A stretch of 58,699 nucleotides of DNA from Ignavibacteria bacterium. Its GTDB lineage: Bacteria; Bacteroidota; Ignavibacteria; Tepidaquicellales; OLB5. This document shows positions 15,737 to 25,327 of this stretch, one piece after another. The position numbers and the translations under genes were made by a program. The stretch's first letter is position 1. The number at the start of each line of letters is the position of its first letter. The DNA lies in assembly GCA_014879675.1 (NCBI GenBank), contig JACSRQ010000055.1:1-58699 (forward strand). The letters run 5' to 3'. Below the pieces are notes generated by a model. It searched no databases. It worked only from the letters and a program-made list of their open reading frames with translations, and was not told the origin of the DNA.

Positions 15737-17191
15737 TTAAAGATTCTCGATCATTTCCAGCAGCCACTGCCTGCTGTGCAGATTGGGAGATACGGCATCA
15801 ATTTTATTTTTCACCTCATTCGGGTCTGCCTTCTTTTCACCTGATTTCATCTTCAGCAGCTCGTAATATATTGCCGTAAAGTTCAGGTATAAATTTCTGT
15901 AAGTGTCGTTCATGTTTTTATTTTTATACAGGAATTGTTTATATGAATCAAGCGCAAACCCGGCAGACTGGAAATCGCCTTTTTCATAGTATATCCTTAA
16001 ATAGAATGATTTCATTGAAAGCTTGAACAGGAACTGGCTAAGCTTGGTTTTATTCAGCATCTCAAGCGCCTTATCATATTCTTTCCGTTTATAAAGAATA
16101 ATTGCCCGCGCGAAATTTATGGCTCCTTCCCTGATCTCAGGCTCAAGATCAGCATGGTGCTTTTCTGCAAACTCCTCAGCCCAATTTACCTGGTTAATTT
16201 CAACCGAGTTTATAAAGATGTTCCAAAACTTCAGAAGATGCAGAGTTCCTTCTTCGTAAAGCTTCAGCAGGTTCAGCTCAATTGACTTTCTGTGAATTGT
16301 GTTCAGCTCTGCCCTGAATTTTGCAGAATCTATCTTTATGTTATCGATACAAAAGGTCTCAAGGGTGGTGATGAAGTTATAGTTGGTTGACCTGTTGAAC
16401 AGCGAAATATTATCGAGCAGTAATTTTTTGAACTTCACGTAATCTTCTTCTTTTCCGTTGAGCGAGAGCATTGCCCTGTAATAAAAGATAAGCAGCACGG
16501 AATGCTCTTTTTCCGAGGAAACCTTAAGCTTGTTAAGTATCGAATCCATATCAAGCCCTTCAAAAAGCTTCAGGGTGAATGAATTACTATCCTTCATGCT
16601 ATAGTATCTTTCGTTCACCTTCATATCGATTATGTGGTTAATCAGCTTCGAGATATAATCGTAAGTAAGCAGCTCACCCTGCCTTACAACAACGGGGTAA
16701 ACGCCTTCCTGCCGGTTGTGCGTTATCTCGTTGAGAAAAACCTCGCCTTCAAGCTTGTAAAGATTTTCGAAATATAAAAAATCGAAGGAGTGATCCTTTT
16801 GCACCGCCGCGTATGCAGCCTTAAGATTCTTATCATACTGTGCGTCAAGGTTTCTCGTCCTCAACGCATGCAGGATAGATCTCATTTTCAAATTTTGATC
16901 TTTGAGCAGGCTTTCGGATACGAGAAAATCATAGCAAAGCTGTAAAGCATCGCTCATTAGATTCCTCATTACCTGGTCATTATACACTTCAGAGGAAAAT
17001 ACCTTTGCATAGATCTTTTCTTTTGTGAAATTCCTGTTCTCAAAATCAGGGTGATATTTCTTCACAAGCTCTACCAGCTTCTTCACAGACTTTGATGAAT
17101 TATGATAAGGGGAATTGGCAAAATCAGAGAACTTTTTCATTTCCTCCTTTGATAGAGTTTTGATCACATCTATGAAGTTGGTTTTGAGCAT
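15737..17191 (-). CDS. Helical TPR-like protein, family A (copy 2)
   Basis: A 484-residue cytosolic-type protein with the family A signatures: FSDFANSPYHNSSKSVKKL near residue 20, YNDQVMRNLMSDALQLCYDFL near residue 75, ARAIILYKRKEYDKALEML near residue 365, a YYEKGDFQSAGFALDSYKQF segment, and a C-terminal QWLLEMIENL. It is mostly charged helices with no catalytic motif seen. It is divergent from the small ORF/SBBP T9SS unit at 17505 and convergent with the 11218-15544 operon. A -7 box TACTTTTG lies at 17202-17209, only ten bases before the ATG. Confidence 0.75.
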   Translation of the reverse strand: MLKTNFIDVIKTLSKEEMKKFSDFANSPYHNSSKSVKKLVELVKKYHPDFENRNFTKEKIYAKVFSSEVYNDQVMRNLMSDALQLCYDFLVSESLLKDQNLKMRSILHALRTRNLDAQYDKNLKAAYAAVQKDHSFDFLYFENLYKLEGEVFLNEITHNRQEGVYPVVVRQGELLTYDYISKLINHIIDMKVNERYYSMKDSNSFTLKLFEGLDMDSILNKLKVSSEKEHSVLLIFYYRAMLSLNGKEEDYVKFKKLLLDNISLFNRSTNYNFITTLETFCIDNIKIDSAKFRAELNTIHRKSIELNLLKLYEEGTLHLLKFWNIFINSVEINQVNWAEEFAEKHHADLEPEIREGAINFARAIILYKRKEYDKALEMLNKTKLSQFLFKLSMKSFYLRIYYEKGDFQSAGFALDSYKQFLYKNKNMNDTYRNLYLNFTAIYYELLKMKSGEKKADPNEVKNKIDAVSPNLHSRQWLLEMIENL

Positions 17192-17201
17192 ATCTAGATT
17201 A

Positions 17202-17209
17202 CAAAAGTA
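17202..17209 (-). promoter_or_regulatory. -7 box candidate for helical-family copy 2
   Basis: TACTTTTG on the minus strand, ten bases before the ATG at 17191. No clear -33 TTG at the usual spacing. Transcription from it would give a very short or absent leader. The remainder of 17210-17465 shows nothing I can name. Confidence 0.45.
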
Positions 17210-17465
17210 GTTACTTCTTAGTGAATAATATATTGAAAACTATGAGTTTATTGCCTGCTAAGACATTTTACTGTAATAGGCAGCAGGTTACAAGTTAATA
17301 AAACTTTTAATCTAAAAAAAAGTTATTACAAATCAGTTTTTTTTACTCCGGATAATTGCCTAAAGGATGCCGGAATCGAGATAAAAGTGATCTACTGACC
17401 GGTTAATAAGCGGTTATAGTGCAAAATATTGCGCTGATTCAGGTTACACCGGCAAATAGTTCTAA

Positions 17466-17497
17466 TTGAAGAGCATACCGGGCAGATGCTATTTTTG
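17466..17497 (+). promoter_or_regulatory. Promoter for the 17505-19437 unit
   Basis: TTG (17466-17468), 21-base spacer, TATTTTTG (17490-17497). The ATG at 17505 follows the -7 box by seven bases, the same distance as at 11210/11218. Confidence 0.7.
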
Positions 17498-17504
17498 AAG
17501 AGTA

Positions 17505-17735
17505 ATGAAAATCAAAAAAAAGGTTGAGGGCGATGGTAAGAAGCAAAGAGATACAGACCGTGTAAGCACAGAGACCATGATGGATAAACTCTATTATTCA
17601 CATCTTTCAGAGCTGCTGTTTGAGTGCGGAACGAACGGCAAGGACGGAAAAACCAACAGCATGAGCACCAAAAATGATTCAGAAAAAAAGAAGAACAATA
17701 ACAAAACATACATCAATAAATTAAACAAAAAATAA
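17505..17735 (+). CDS. Small Lys/Asn-rich ORF coupled to a T9SS gene (copy 2)
   Basis: A 76-residue ORF, Lys/Asn-rich at both ends, with a central hydrophobic/aromatic stretch (MMDKLYYSHLSELLF) that can be lined up with MMENQMYSWLISSAY in the ORF at 11218. The stop codon and the ATG of the downstream T9SS gene are separated by one base (TAATATG). Length, promoter spacing and position match the 11218 ORF, but overall identity is low, so homology is probable and not certain. It could be a leader peptide. Confidence 0.5.
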   Translation: MKIKKKVEGDGKKQRDTDRVSTETMMDKLYYSHLSELLFECGTNGKDGKTNSMSTKNDSEKKKNNNKTYINKLNKK

Positions 17736-17736
17736 T

Positions 17737-19437
17737 ATGAAAGACAAACACTACACAACTTCCTCAGCAGGATCGGGAATTTCATTCACGGCAAAGCTAA
17801 TTTTTATGTTTGCCATTTTCTTCGTTTTCGCGGGTACATTTGTTTATGCCCAGCCATCAGAAATATGGTCCAGAACCTATAACAATCCAAACGGAACAGG
17901 AGATGACTATGGCGACAAATCAATAGTTGATGCCGATGGCAACACCTACATTTCAGCCAGCACCAGAACGGCAAGTACAAGCGATGACATCATGCTGGTT
18001 AAATATAATTCTTCCGGCGCACGTTTATGGACCAAAATCTACAACTACAGCTACAACGGCATAGAGCAGCCCAACGATATTTGTTTTGACGGCAGTGGGA
18101 ATATTTACGTTACGGGGACAAGCACAAGGGGCCCCGGAGGTGTGCATGACGCGATACTTTTAAAATATGATACGAACGGGAATATTCTCTGGGTGAAAAG
18201 AATAAACAGGACGAATTTTGCTGACCGTGAAGCCGAAGGTGTTTCGCTGGTTGCAAGAGACGGAATTTATGTAGGCATGACATTGCAATATAACGGGTAT
18301 ACGGAATGCGGCATAGCAAAGTATGCTTTTACCGGCGACTCACTTTCGTATATATCACTGGGTGTTGCAAACAATTTCTCGTACCGGATGATAAAAATGG
18401 TAAAAGATAATTCGCTCAATATTTATGCGGTTTGCGCAGGTGATCTGATTGCGAATGAAGAGCAGGATTTTATAGTAAGAAAGATAAATACAAACGGCAG
18501 CTTTACGATAGAATGGAGCAAAACATATACCGGCGCTTCGCATATGGATGACAATCCCCGTGATATTGCAGTTGGCCCCGATGGCAACATATTTATCGCA
18601 GGAAGTACAACGGTTTCCAACCAGGGAACCAACTCGCTGCTTCTGAAGTATGGCAGGGATGACGGCTCATTGATATTTCAGAAAACATACAACGACCCTG
18701 TTTCGAACCAGAGTGACTATGCGAGTCATATTTCTTTTGATTTGAGTGCAAATATCATTCTAGGCGGAGCTACAACACCATTGAACACATCTTCAAATCT
18801 GCTGTTAATTAAATACTCTCCGGCCGGTTCACAGTTGTGGGTAAAAACGTATGAACATCCCGGAAACAGGCCCGAGGGAATCCGCGATATGAAATTAGAC
18901 GGTTCTGATAATATATATGTTATCGCCGATATGTTTGACCCGATTGCTCAAACCGTAAGTCTTTTGACAGCTAAGTTCAGCTCAGCGGGTGATTTAGACT
19001 GGAACATAGAAAGACCCGGCCTGAACAGTTCACAGGGATTCAAATCACTCCATATTTTACAGGATGGAAGCCTTATTGTTTCAGGAAACACAGACTCTGC
19101 GGGTATCAGAAAAACATTGCTGATAAAATATGGATCTACCATAGGAATAGAGCCGATCTCCGGCAATCTGCCTGAGAAATATTCCCTTGGTCAAAACTAC
19201 CCGAATCCGTTCAACCCGACAACCAATATTAAGCTGCAAATTCCTGAATCGGGTTTGGTAAAGCTGGTAGTGTTTGATGTAACAGGCAGGCAAGTTGCAG
19301 AGCTTGTGAATGAGACATTGATGGCAGGTGAATACAAGGTCGATTTCAACGCATCGGGTCTTACAAGCGGTGTTTATTTCTACAAGCTAACTTCAGCAGG
19401 ATTCACGGAAACTAAACGTATGGTACTGGTTAAATAA
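17737..19437 (+). CDS. T9SS-exported SBBP-repeat protein
   Basis: A 566-residue protein with a longer signal peptide (hydrophobic residues ~19-38, FVYAQ cleavage region), eight or nine SBBP-type propeller repeats ('DADGNTYISASTRTASTSDD', 'ILLKYDTNGNILWVK'), and a T9SS CTD (QNYPNPFNPTTNIKLQIP through KRMVLVK). It resembles the protein at 12706 in both repeat type and CTD. It is probably followed in the same transcription unit by the gene at 19558, 120 bases on, with no terminator seen between. Confidence 0.85.
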   Translation: MKDKHYTTSSAGSGISFTAKLIFMFAIFFVFAGTFVYAQPSEIWSRTYNNPNGTGDDYGDKSIVDADGNTYISASTRTASTSDDIMLVKYNSSGARLWTKIYNYSYNGIEQPNDICFDGSGNIYVTGTSTRGPGGVHDAILLKYDTNGNILWVKRINRTNFADREAEGVSLVARDGIYVGMTLQYNGYTECGIAKYAFTGDSLSYISLGVANNFSYRMIKMVKDNSLNIYAVCAGDLIANEEQDFIVRKINTNGSFTIEWSKTYTGASHMDDNPRDIAVGPDGNIFIAGSTTVSNQGTNSLLLKYGRDDGSLIFQKTYNDPVSNQSDYASHISFDLSANIILGGATTPLNTSSNLLLIKYSPAGSQLWVKTYEHPGNRPEGIRDMKLDGSDNIYVIADMFDPIAQTVSLLTAKFSSAGDLDWNIERPGLNSSQGFKSLHILQDGSLIVSGNTDSAGIRKTLLIKYGSTIGIEPISGNLPEKYSLGQNYPNPFNPTTNIKLQIPESGLVKLVVFDVTGRQVAELVNETLMAGEYKVDFNASGLTSGVYFYKLTSAGFTETKRMVLVK

Positions 19438-19557
19438 CGGGTTCCGGAATGAACACATGGAACACCAAGCCTCGCGCTGCAGGTATAAATCTGAAGCGGA
19501 AATTAAGGCTTCACAGAAATAGTAAAAATAAATCTAATAAAATTAATAACAAGAATT

Positions 19558-20805
19558 TTGAAAACAAAAGTACTTATATCTTTATTTACACTTGTATTAC
19601 TAACAACTGCTGCGAATTCACAGTGGACTGAATATGATCTGCCCGGAACATATGGCAACTCTAACGATATTGTTTCGGTTACGAACCAGATTATCTTTTC
19701 CGCCGGCCACGATATTCATAAATCAACCAATGGCGGCATTAACTGGGTCAAACAAACAAATCTTGCGTATGAGAACCAGCGCACTGAAATACAGTTTTAT
19801 AATTCATCTACAGGATGGTCTTGCGGAGCCGATGGCAGCTTCATGAAGACCACCAATGGAGGGACAAACTGGGTGGAAACATTTGCGGGATTTGAAACTT
19901 TAACCGGATTGGACTTTATCAACTCCAACACAGGGTACCTTTCAACCGAAACCGGGAAAGTTTTAAAAACAACCAACGGAGGAAGTAACTGGACATCTTA
20001 CTCGCCTTCACAGATATCATATCTTACTTCAGTATTCTTTCTAAATGATCAAACAGGATGGGCAAGCGGAAGCCAGGGAACTACCGGAAAAGTCATCAGA
20101 ACAACCAATGGCGGCTTGAACTGGGTTATACAGCTTAATAATGTTTTTAATGCGGTTGATCATGTATATTTCAGGAATGCCGAAACCGGATTTGCAGGAT
20201 GTTATAAAAAAATGTACAGAACCACCAATGGCGGAAACTCATGGGATACCGTAAATATCCATTCTGATGTGAACGATATTAAGTGCGTTCTAATGGTGAG
20301 TGTTACAACGGGCTACGCAACTGGAAGTTTTTTCGGCAACTCGGGCGGAGTGATAAAAACTTTTGATGGCGGTTTAAACTGGTATCTTCAGTGGGCCGGA
20401 TCTCCCAACAGCGCCAATTCAATTTCATTTGCCCCGGGAAGCACAGCTAACGGCTGGGTTTCAACTAATTCAGGGGTTTTACGGACAACAAACAGCGGAG
20501 GTGAGTTAATTGGGATCCAGCCGGTTTCAAATATCATACTTGAGAAGTATGAGTTAAGCCAGAATTATCCGAACCCGTTCAACCCTACAACCAATATCAA
20601 GCTGCAAATCCCTGAATCAGGTTTGGTGAAGCTGGTTGTGTTTGATGTAACAGGCAGGCAAGTTGCTGAGCTTGTGAATGAAACATTAATGGCAGGTGAA
20701 TACAAGGTTGATTTCAACGCATCGGGGCTCACAAGCGGTGTGTATTTTTACAGGATCACAACTGCGGGTTTCAGTGATGCTAAGAAAATGATATTGGTTA
20801 AATGA
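19558..20805 (+). CDS. T9SS-exported YCF48-repeat protein (TTG start)
   Basis: A 415-residue protein. The start is a TTG directly before a good signal peptide (KTKVLISLFTLVLLTTAANS); no ATG lies at that position. It has about seven YCF48-like repeats ('FMKTTNGGTNWVE', 'VLKTTNGGSNW') and the same CTD type as the genes at 11445, 12706 and 17737 (NYPNPFNPTTNIKLQIP to KKMILVK). It is predicted to be surface-displayed. It converges on the transglutaminase-like gene across a bidirectional terminator. Confidence 0.85.
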   Translation: MKTKVLISLFTLVLLTTAANSQWTEYDLPGTYGNSNDIVSVTNQIIFSAGHDIHKSTNGGINWVKQTNLAYENQRTEIQFYNSSTGWSCGADGSFMKTTNGGTNWVETFAGFETLTGLDFINSNTGYLSTETGKVLKTTNGGSNWTSYSPSQISYLTSVFFLNDQTGWASGSQGTTGKVIRTTNGGLNWVIQLNNVFNAVDHVYFRNAETGFAGCYKKMYRTTNGGNSWDTVNIHSDVNDIKCVLMVSVTTGYATGSFFGNSGGVIKTFDGGLNWYLQWAGSPNSANSISFAPGSTANGWVSTNSGVLRTTNSGGELIGIQPVSNIILEKYELSQNYPNPFNPTTNIKLQIPESGLVKLVVFDVTGRQVAELVNETLMAGEYKVDFNASGLTSGVYFYRITTAGFSDAKKMILVK

Positions 20806-20919
20806 TCTTTCAACGGTTAAAAGAAATAAAGTATAATTACTTTCTGTTTTAATAAATCCCCCAAAGGACAGGAGAGTTAATTATCTGCATGGTATGTTTT
20901 CCGGACCGTGCACGATCTC

Positions 20920-20955
20920 AAACAGAAAAGAGGGCTATGACCCTCTTTTCTGTTT
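20920..20955. terminator. Bidirectional Rho-independent terminator
   Basis: Perfect 15-base stem AAACAGAAAAGAGGG / CCCTCTTTTCTGTTT with loop CTATGA, between convergent genes ending at 20805 (+) and 20997 (-). Confidence 0.9.
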
Positions 20956-20996
20956 TCACCCTAAATGAAATATGACTTAAGATAATGTACCGGCTG

Positions 20997-21656
20997 CTAT
21001 TTGTTCAGGTAAGCAAGCTCAAAGCTGCCATCGGAGTAAATAACAAGGTGTTCGGCATTGCGGGAATACTCAACGAACCTGCCGCCGGGGTAACGATCCT
21101 GGTAATCCAGATTAAGCCACACTGTTCGGTTAGCGTCTGTGTGATAATTCAAAAAATTGGCGCGTGTTCTCGAGCCCTTGTTTTCATAATACCGGTTAAT
21201 ACTGTTTTGCACGGATTCAAGTTCATCCTCAGTCATATCTCTGCCAAGGTAAATCTCGGGGTACGCATGCCCGGAAACGCACACAACCCTTCCTTCGCCG
21301 CCAATTGATTTAATAAGCGATATCATAAGCGTGGCGTAGTCATCACAATCACCTGTATATGTATAAACCGATACACCGGCCTTTTCAAAGTACTCCATTC
21401 CGCCGGGGTCGCGCTGGTAGTTCCAGTTCCTGAAAACATCATCAAATATGGCGCATACATTCTGAATATAATCGCCCTCTTTAAAAGGCTCAGTTATCTC
21501 GTTAGCACGCCTTATAACTGAAGTATTTTTCGGCTCTATGGCTTCAGATATCCCAATCGCAGTCAGCTCTTCCATTTGTGTCTTGGTGAACTGCGAGTAC
21601 GTTGAAGTATAACCGGCACTCAACATGGTAATAAATAGCAGTATAATTTTTTTCAT
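20997..21656 (-). CDS. Transglutaminase-like exported protein
   Basis: The protein starts best at MKKIILLF (position 21656), because AGGG lies seven bases upstream; the ORF-track start at 21674 adds six residues. A signal peptide (YTSTYSQ) is followed by a transglutaminase-like core: GDCDDYATLMISL (Cys nucleophile), SGHAYPEIYLG (His) and VWLNLDYQD (Asp position). Such proteins can be peptidases or cross-linkers of the cell envelope; the substrate is unknown. It follows the two T9SS genes at 21761-25327, possibly as the last gene of that unit. A 24-codon duplicate of its 3' end lies at 15659-15732. Confidence 0.8.
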   Translation of the reverse strand: MKKIILLFITMLSAGYTSTYSQFTKTQMEELTAIGISEAIEPKNTSVIRRANEITEPFKEGDYIQNVCAIFDDVFRNWNYQRDPGGMEYFEKAGVSVYTYTGDCDDYATLMISLIKSIGGEGRVVCVSGHAYPEIYLGRDMTEDELESVQNSINRYYENKGSRTRANFLNYHTDANRTVWLNLDYQDRYPGGRFVEYSRNAEHLVIYSDGSFELAYLNK

Positions 21657-21760
21657 ATTCATCCCTATCAGCATTATGGTAACTGTGCCTTGTTACCATA
21701 TGGTTCCGGAGGTGATGTTACAATATGTTACCGCTCTGATAAACTGCGGCTTAATTCTGC

Positions 21761-23206
21761 TTACTTTAGCAGGATCATCCTTTTAGTTGCAGTAAACTCA
21801 TCGGTTTGGAGTCTGTAGAAATACACTCCCGAAGGCAGCTCCGAGGCATCAAAATCTATCTTATATGTACCTGCATTCAGTTCCTCATTTACCGGCAAGC
21901 CAACTTCTTTCCCGGCTACATCAAAAACTGAAAGTTTCACAAATCCGCTTTTTGGCAATTGAATAGTTATGTTGGTCATCGGATTAAACGGGTTAGGGTA
22001 ATTTTGCCCAAGTGAATAATCCGAGGGTACAATTGTGGAAACCGGCGTAATGCCGATCGGATTTCCGGTGGGATTCTTTTTGTAATATATCTCGGTGTTG
22101 CCATCACGGTTATCATTCCAAACAACATGCAGCGCCGAGCCGGAAATATTTATTGAAGGGAACCCTGAAGCACTGCCATTATTTGTCAGCCTTGAATCCG
22201 CCAACCAGGTTGTTCCGCCATCGGTCGATAATTTGTAATAGATCTCATTGTTGCCGTCCCTTGCATCCTGCCAGCAGATATGAATGAATGAGTCATAACT
22301 TATTATAGAGGGATACCATGAATTCCCCGCTGCATTTGTCAGCCTTTGGTCAGAGCTGAAACTTGCCCCGCCATTGACAGAGTACTTGTAATATATTTCC
22401 CAATTTCCGTCTCTCTGGTCAGACCACGAGAGGTCCACAAAATCACCTTCCGAAGTAACGGAGACCGAAGTTGAAGATGATGAGTTATTAGTCAGCCGGT
22501 TCTCTCCGCTCCATGTTAAACCGCCATCATTGGAATAACGGTTATAGATCTCCCTGTTGCCGTTGCGGTTATCTTCCCATGCAATGTTAACTTTTGATCC
22601 TGATATTGTAACTGAGGGATATTGTGAAAACGCGGTGTTATTGGAAATTCTCTGATCGGCCCCCCAGCTATTACCGCCATCGGTTGAGCGTTTGAAGTAT
22701 ATTTCGTAATCCGTATCACGCAGATCCTGCCATACAATGATTACAATACTTCCCGAAGCTGCTATTGAGGGATAGTCAGATCCGGAGGTATTGGAGGTTA
22801 ACCTTGTATCTGCGCTCCATGTGCTGCCGCCATCTTCTGACCTTTTGAAATATATCTCGAAATTGCCGTCACGGTTATCTGACCATGCCACCAAAATCAT
22901 GTTTCCCGAAACATGAATAGCCGGGAAGTATGATGATCCGGTGCTGTTGGTTAACCTTAAATCCGCTTCCCAGCTTACTCCTGAATTGAGAGATCTCTTA
23001 TAATAGACTTCGGCATTTCCGTCTCTTTCATCCGCCCACACAGTATGCAGAACTGCTCCGTTCGAGCCAATGGTTTTTGCATTATTGTATGCGGGAAATG
23101 AATTGTTATTGTTGTTTGTAAGCCTTGTATCACTTTCCCACTGCGAAAACAGGGAAACCTGAAGAGCGATGATACAGAAGATAAATAATATTATTGTATT
23201 TCTCAT
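21761..23206 (-). CDS. T9SS-exported BNR/sialidase-like repeat protein
   Basis: A 481-residue protein with a signal peptide (VSLFSQ, residue ~21), then seven ~50-residue repeats of the form 'DG...N.EIYYK.S.DGG.TW..D.RLTN...S..P.I..SG....VAW.D.R', which is the BNR/Asp-box propeller pattern of sialidase-like folds. The C-terminal T9SS domain runs from QNYPNPFNPMTNITIQLP to KRMILLK. The sialidase Arg triad and nucleophile are not recognisable, so enzymatic activity is not claimed. The gene starts 12 bases after the upstream T9SS gene, so the two are cotranscribed. Confidence 0.85.
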   Translation of the reverse strand: MRNTIILFIFCIIALQVSLFSQWESDTRLTNNNNNSFPAYNNAKTIGSNGAVLHTVWADERDGNAEVYYKRSLNSGVSWEADLRLTNSTGSSYFPAIHVSGNMILVAWSDNRDGNFEIYFKRSEDGGSTWSADTRLTSNTSGSDYPSIAASGSIVIIVWQDLRDTDYEIYFKRSTDGGNSWGADQRISNNTAFSQYPSVTISGSKVNIAWEDNRNGNREIYNRYSNDGGLTWSGENRLTNNSSSSTSVSVTSEGDFVDLSWSDQRDGNWEIYYKYSVNGGASFSSDQRLTNAAGNSWYPSIISYDSFIHICWQDARDGNNEIYYKLSTDGGTTWLADSRLTNNGSASGFPSINISGSALHVVWNDNRDGNTEIYYKKNPTGNPIGITPVSTIVPSDYSLGQNYPNPFNPMTNITIQLPKSGFVKLSVFDVAGKEVGLPVNEELNAGTYKIDFDASELPSGVYFYRLQTDEFTATKRMILLK

Positions 23207-23218
23207 GGGTTTTATTCT

Positions 23219-25327
23219 CTATTTGATTAGTACCATTTTTCTTGTGGACACGAAATTTCCGCTGCTGAGCCGGTAAAAATACACTCCCGAAGGCAAACCT
23301 GAGGCATCGAATTCTACTTTATGAGTACCTGCGTTTAGTTCTCCATTAACAAGAACCTCCACTTCTTTGCCGGTTACATCATATACAGCAAGCTTTACAA
23401 ATCCGCCGGTTGGTATATGTATCTTCAGGCTTGTCACCGGATTGAACGGATTGGGATAGTTCTGTTCCAGCCTGTAATTATCGGGAGTTGTGTTTTCATT
23501 CTGCCCGAAACCTGTTATTGAGCCGTTGGTGCTTTTCAATATCATTCCTCCGGCCCCGAGCAGGTAAGTAGTCCCTGTATTATTGTTGTGATACATTGTT
23601 CTTATTGCGTAATCAACGGGGGTAGTTAGCTGCACCCAGTTTGTTCCGCTGTTTGTGGTGCGGTAAAAATTTCCAAACAGGCTTACTGTATATCCAATGT
23701 TTTCATTCACAAAATACATGTCATTTATATACGGTGTTACCGGTGTACCCGCAATCCAGTTAACCCCGCCATTTGTAGTTCTGTAGAAATTCTGCCCGCT
23801 GGAGTTTGAGCCGGCAAATCCTGTATTGCTGTTCACGAACCAAAGGGTTGTCATGGCAAGTGGTGAGCTGAGTGTTTGTTCTGTCCAGTTTAATCCTGCA
23901 TTGGTTGTTTTTTTGATGAGTGCACCGGCAGGCGAGTTTTTGTAACCGGATAGATACCCTGTTTGCGGATCTGTAAAAGTCATATCGGCATAATAGGCAT
24001 TATCAGTTGAATCTATTTGCTGCCAGTTTGCGCCCGCGTTCGTTGTTTTGAGAGTTTTCGCATTTGAAGTAACCAAGTAACCGGTGTTATCATCTGTGAA
24101 ATTGATACTGCGGAAAGGTGACGGATAACCGGTTATCAGCGGGGTGAAGTTTGCTCCGCCATTCGTTGTTTTGTAAAGTAAGCCCGAGTTCATAGCTGCG
24201 TGGTAACCTGTGCTTGGATTCCTATAGTAAACGGGTCCGCCAAATGCTATCGAACTCAGCTTTATCCAGTTAACCCCGCCGTTTGTAGTCTTAATAACAC
24301 TGTTGAAAGAAGAGGCATAGCCGTTGTTATCATCAGTGAAGTGCGAGTAGTACAGTTCATTGTTTACGCTGCCGAAAAGCTGGAGCCAGTTAGTGCCGCC
24401 GTTCGAGGATCTTGTTATGGTGCCAAATGCGCCTGACATAAAAATATCATTGGCATTTAATGGCTGAATGCATTGCAGTGTATTGAAGTAGGTTTCGCCG
24501 GGGTAGGTAACTATCCAGTTCAGCCCGCCATTAGTGCTTTTACCAACTGCGCCGCCCTGGCCGCATGCAAACACGGTTGAGGCATTCTGGTATCTCAGCA
24601 TATAGATGTCATACATTCCGCTTACAGTGATCGTATTCCAGTTCGATCCGCCGTTGGATGTTCGCAGCATTAATCCGTTCCTTCCGGCTGCCAATCCGTT
24701 ATCGGTATCGGTGAAACAGATAGAAAGAATATCGCCTGAGTTGGTTGTTTGCGTGATCCAGTTACCGCCGCCATCTGTTGATTTAGAAATACTTGTTGAG
24801 CCTGCCGAGTATATTACGGAAGGAGAGCATTGCCAAACGCCGGCATTGTAACTTATGCTTGTATTTACAGATATCCAGTTCACCCCGCTGTTCGTGGTTT
24901 TGAGAATATCACCTTGCTGGTGAGCGGCAACACCAGTGGCGGCATTAATGAAGTTTATAGACCGCGGCCCGTATTGCAATCCCAGGTTTTGTTCCGTCCA
25001 GTTCAATCCGCCATTCGTAGTCTTAAACATAAGGCACTGGAACCTGCCGGCTCCCATATATCCTGTGTTGGCATCTGTAAAACAGATGGATTGAATGGTT
25101 TCGGTTGTCGCCAGCGTGATCCTGTTCCAATCAGCGCCCGAGTTGGTAGTTCTGTAAAGCTCGCCGTTAGCTCCGCCCAGAAATCCGGTGCTGCTGTTGA
25201 TGAAGCAAACAGCATTCATATCATACCCGCTTGGTTTGGGGTTCTGCCATACCCATGCCGGCTGTGAATACAGAGTATTTACAACGAGAATAAATAAAAC
25301 TGCGGTCAAAAATTTAATTGTTTTCAT
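23219..25327 (-). CDS. T9SS-exported YCF48-repeat protein
   Basis: A 702-residue protein with a signal peptide (VNTLYSQP, residue ~22), about 13 YCF48-like repeats ('LYRTTNSGADWNRI', 'FKTTNGGLNWTEQ'), and a T9SS CTD (QNYPNPFNPVTSLKIHIP to RKMVLIK). The ATG lies inside the end of the upstream ribbon-helix-helix-like gene (14-base overlap), so translation is probably coupled. It is divergent, through that small gene, from helical-family member 25693-27228. Confidence 0.85.
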   Translation of the reverse strand: MKTIKFLTAVLFILVVNTLYSQPAWVWQNPKPSGYDMNAVCFINSSTGFLGGANGELYRTTNSGADWNRITLATTETIQSICFTDANTGYMGAGRFQCLMFKTTNGGLNWTEQNLGLQYGPRSINFINAATGVAAHQQGDILKTTNSGVNWISVNTSISYNAGVWQCSPSVIYSAGSTSISKSTDGGGNWITQTTNSGDILSICFTDTDNGLAAGRNGLMLRTSNGGSNWNTITVSGMYDIYMLRYQNASTVFACGQGGAVGKSTNGGLNWIVTYPGETYFNTLQCIQPLNANDIFMSGAFGTITRSSNGGTNWLQLFGSVNNELYYSHFTDDNNGYASSFNSVIKTTNGGVNWIKLSSIAFGGPVYYRNPSTGYHAAMNSGLLYKTTNGGANFTPLITGYPSPFRSINFTDDNTGYLVTSNAKTLKTTNAGANWQQIDSTDNAYYADMTFTDPQTGYLSGYKNSPAGALIKKTTNAGLNWTEQTLSSPLAMTTLWFVNSNTGFAGSNSSGQNFYRTTNGGVNWIAGTPVTPYINDMYFVNENIGYTVSLFGNFYRTTNSGTNWVQLTTPVDYAIRTMYHNNNTGTTYLLGAGGMILKSTNGSITGFGQNENTTPDNYRLEQNYPNPFNPVTSLKIHIPTGGFVKLAVYDVTGKEVEVLVNGELNAGTHKVEFDASGLPSGVYFYRLSSGNFVSTRKMVLIK

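Noticed and set aside
19449-19631. 60-codon ORF before the T9SS gene at 19558
   Set aside because: It overlaps the signal-peptide coding region in another frame and lacks a promoter at the spacing seen for the ORFs at 11218 and 17505.
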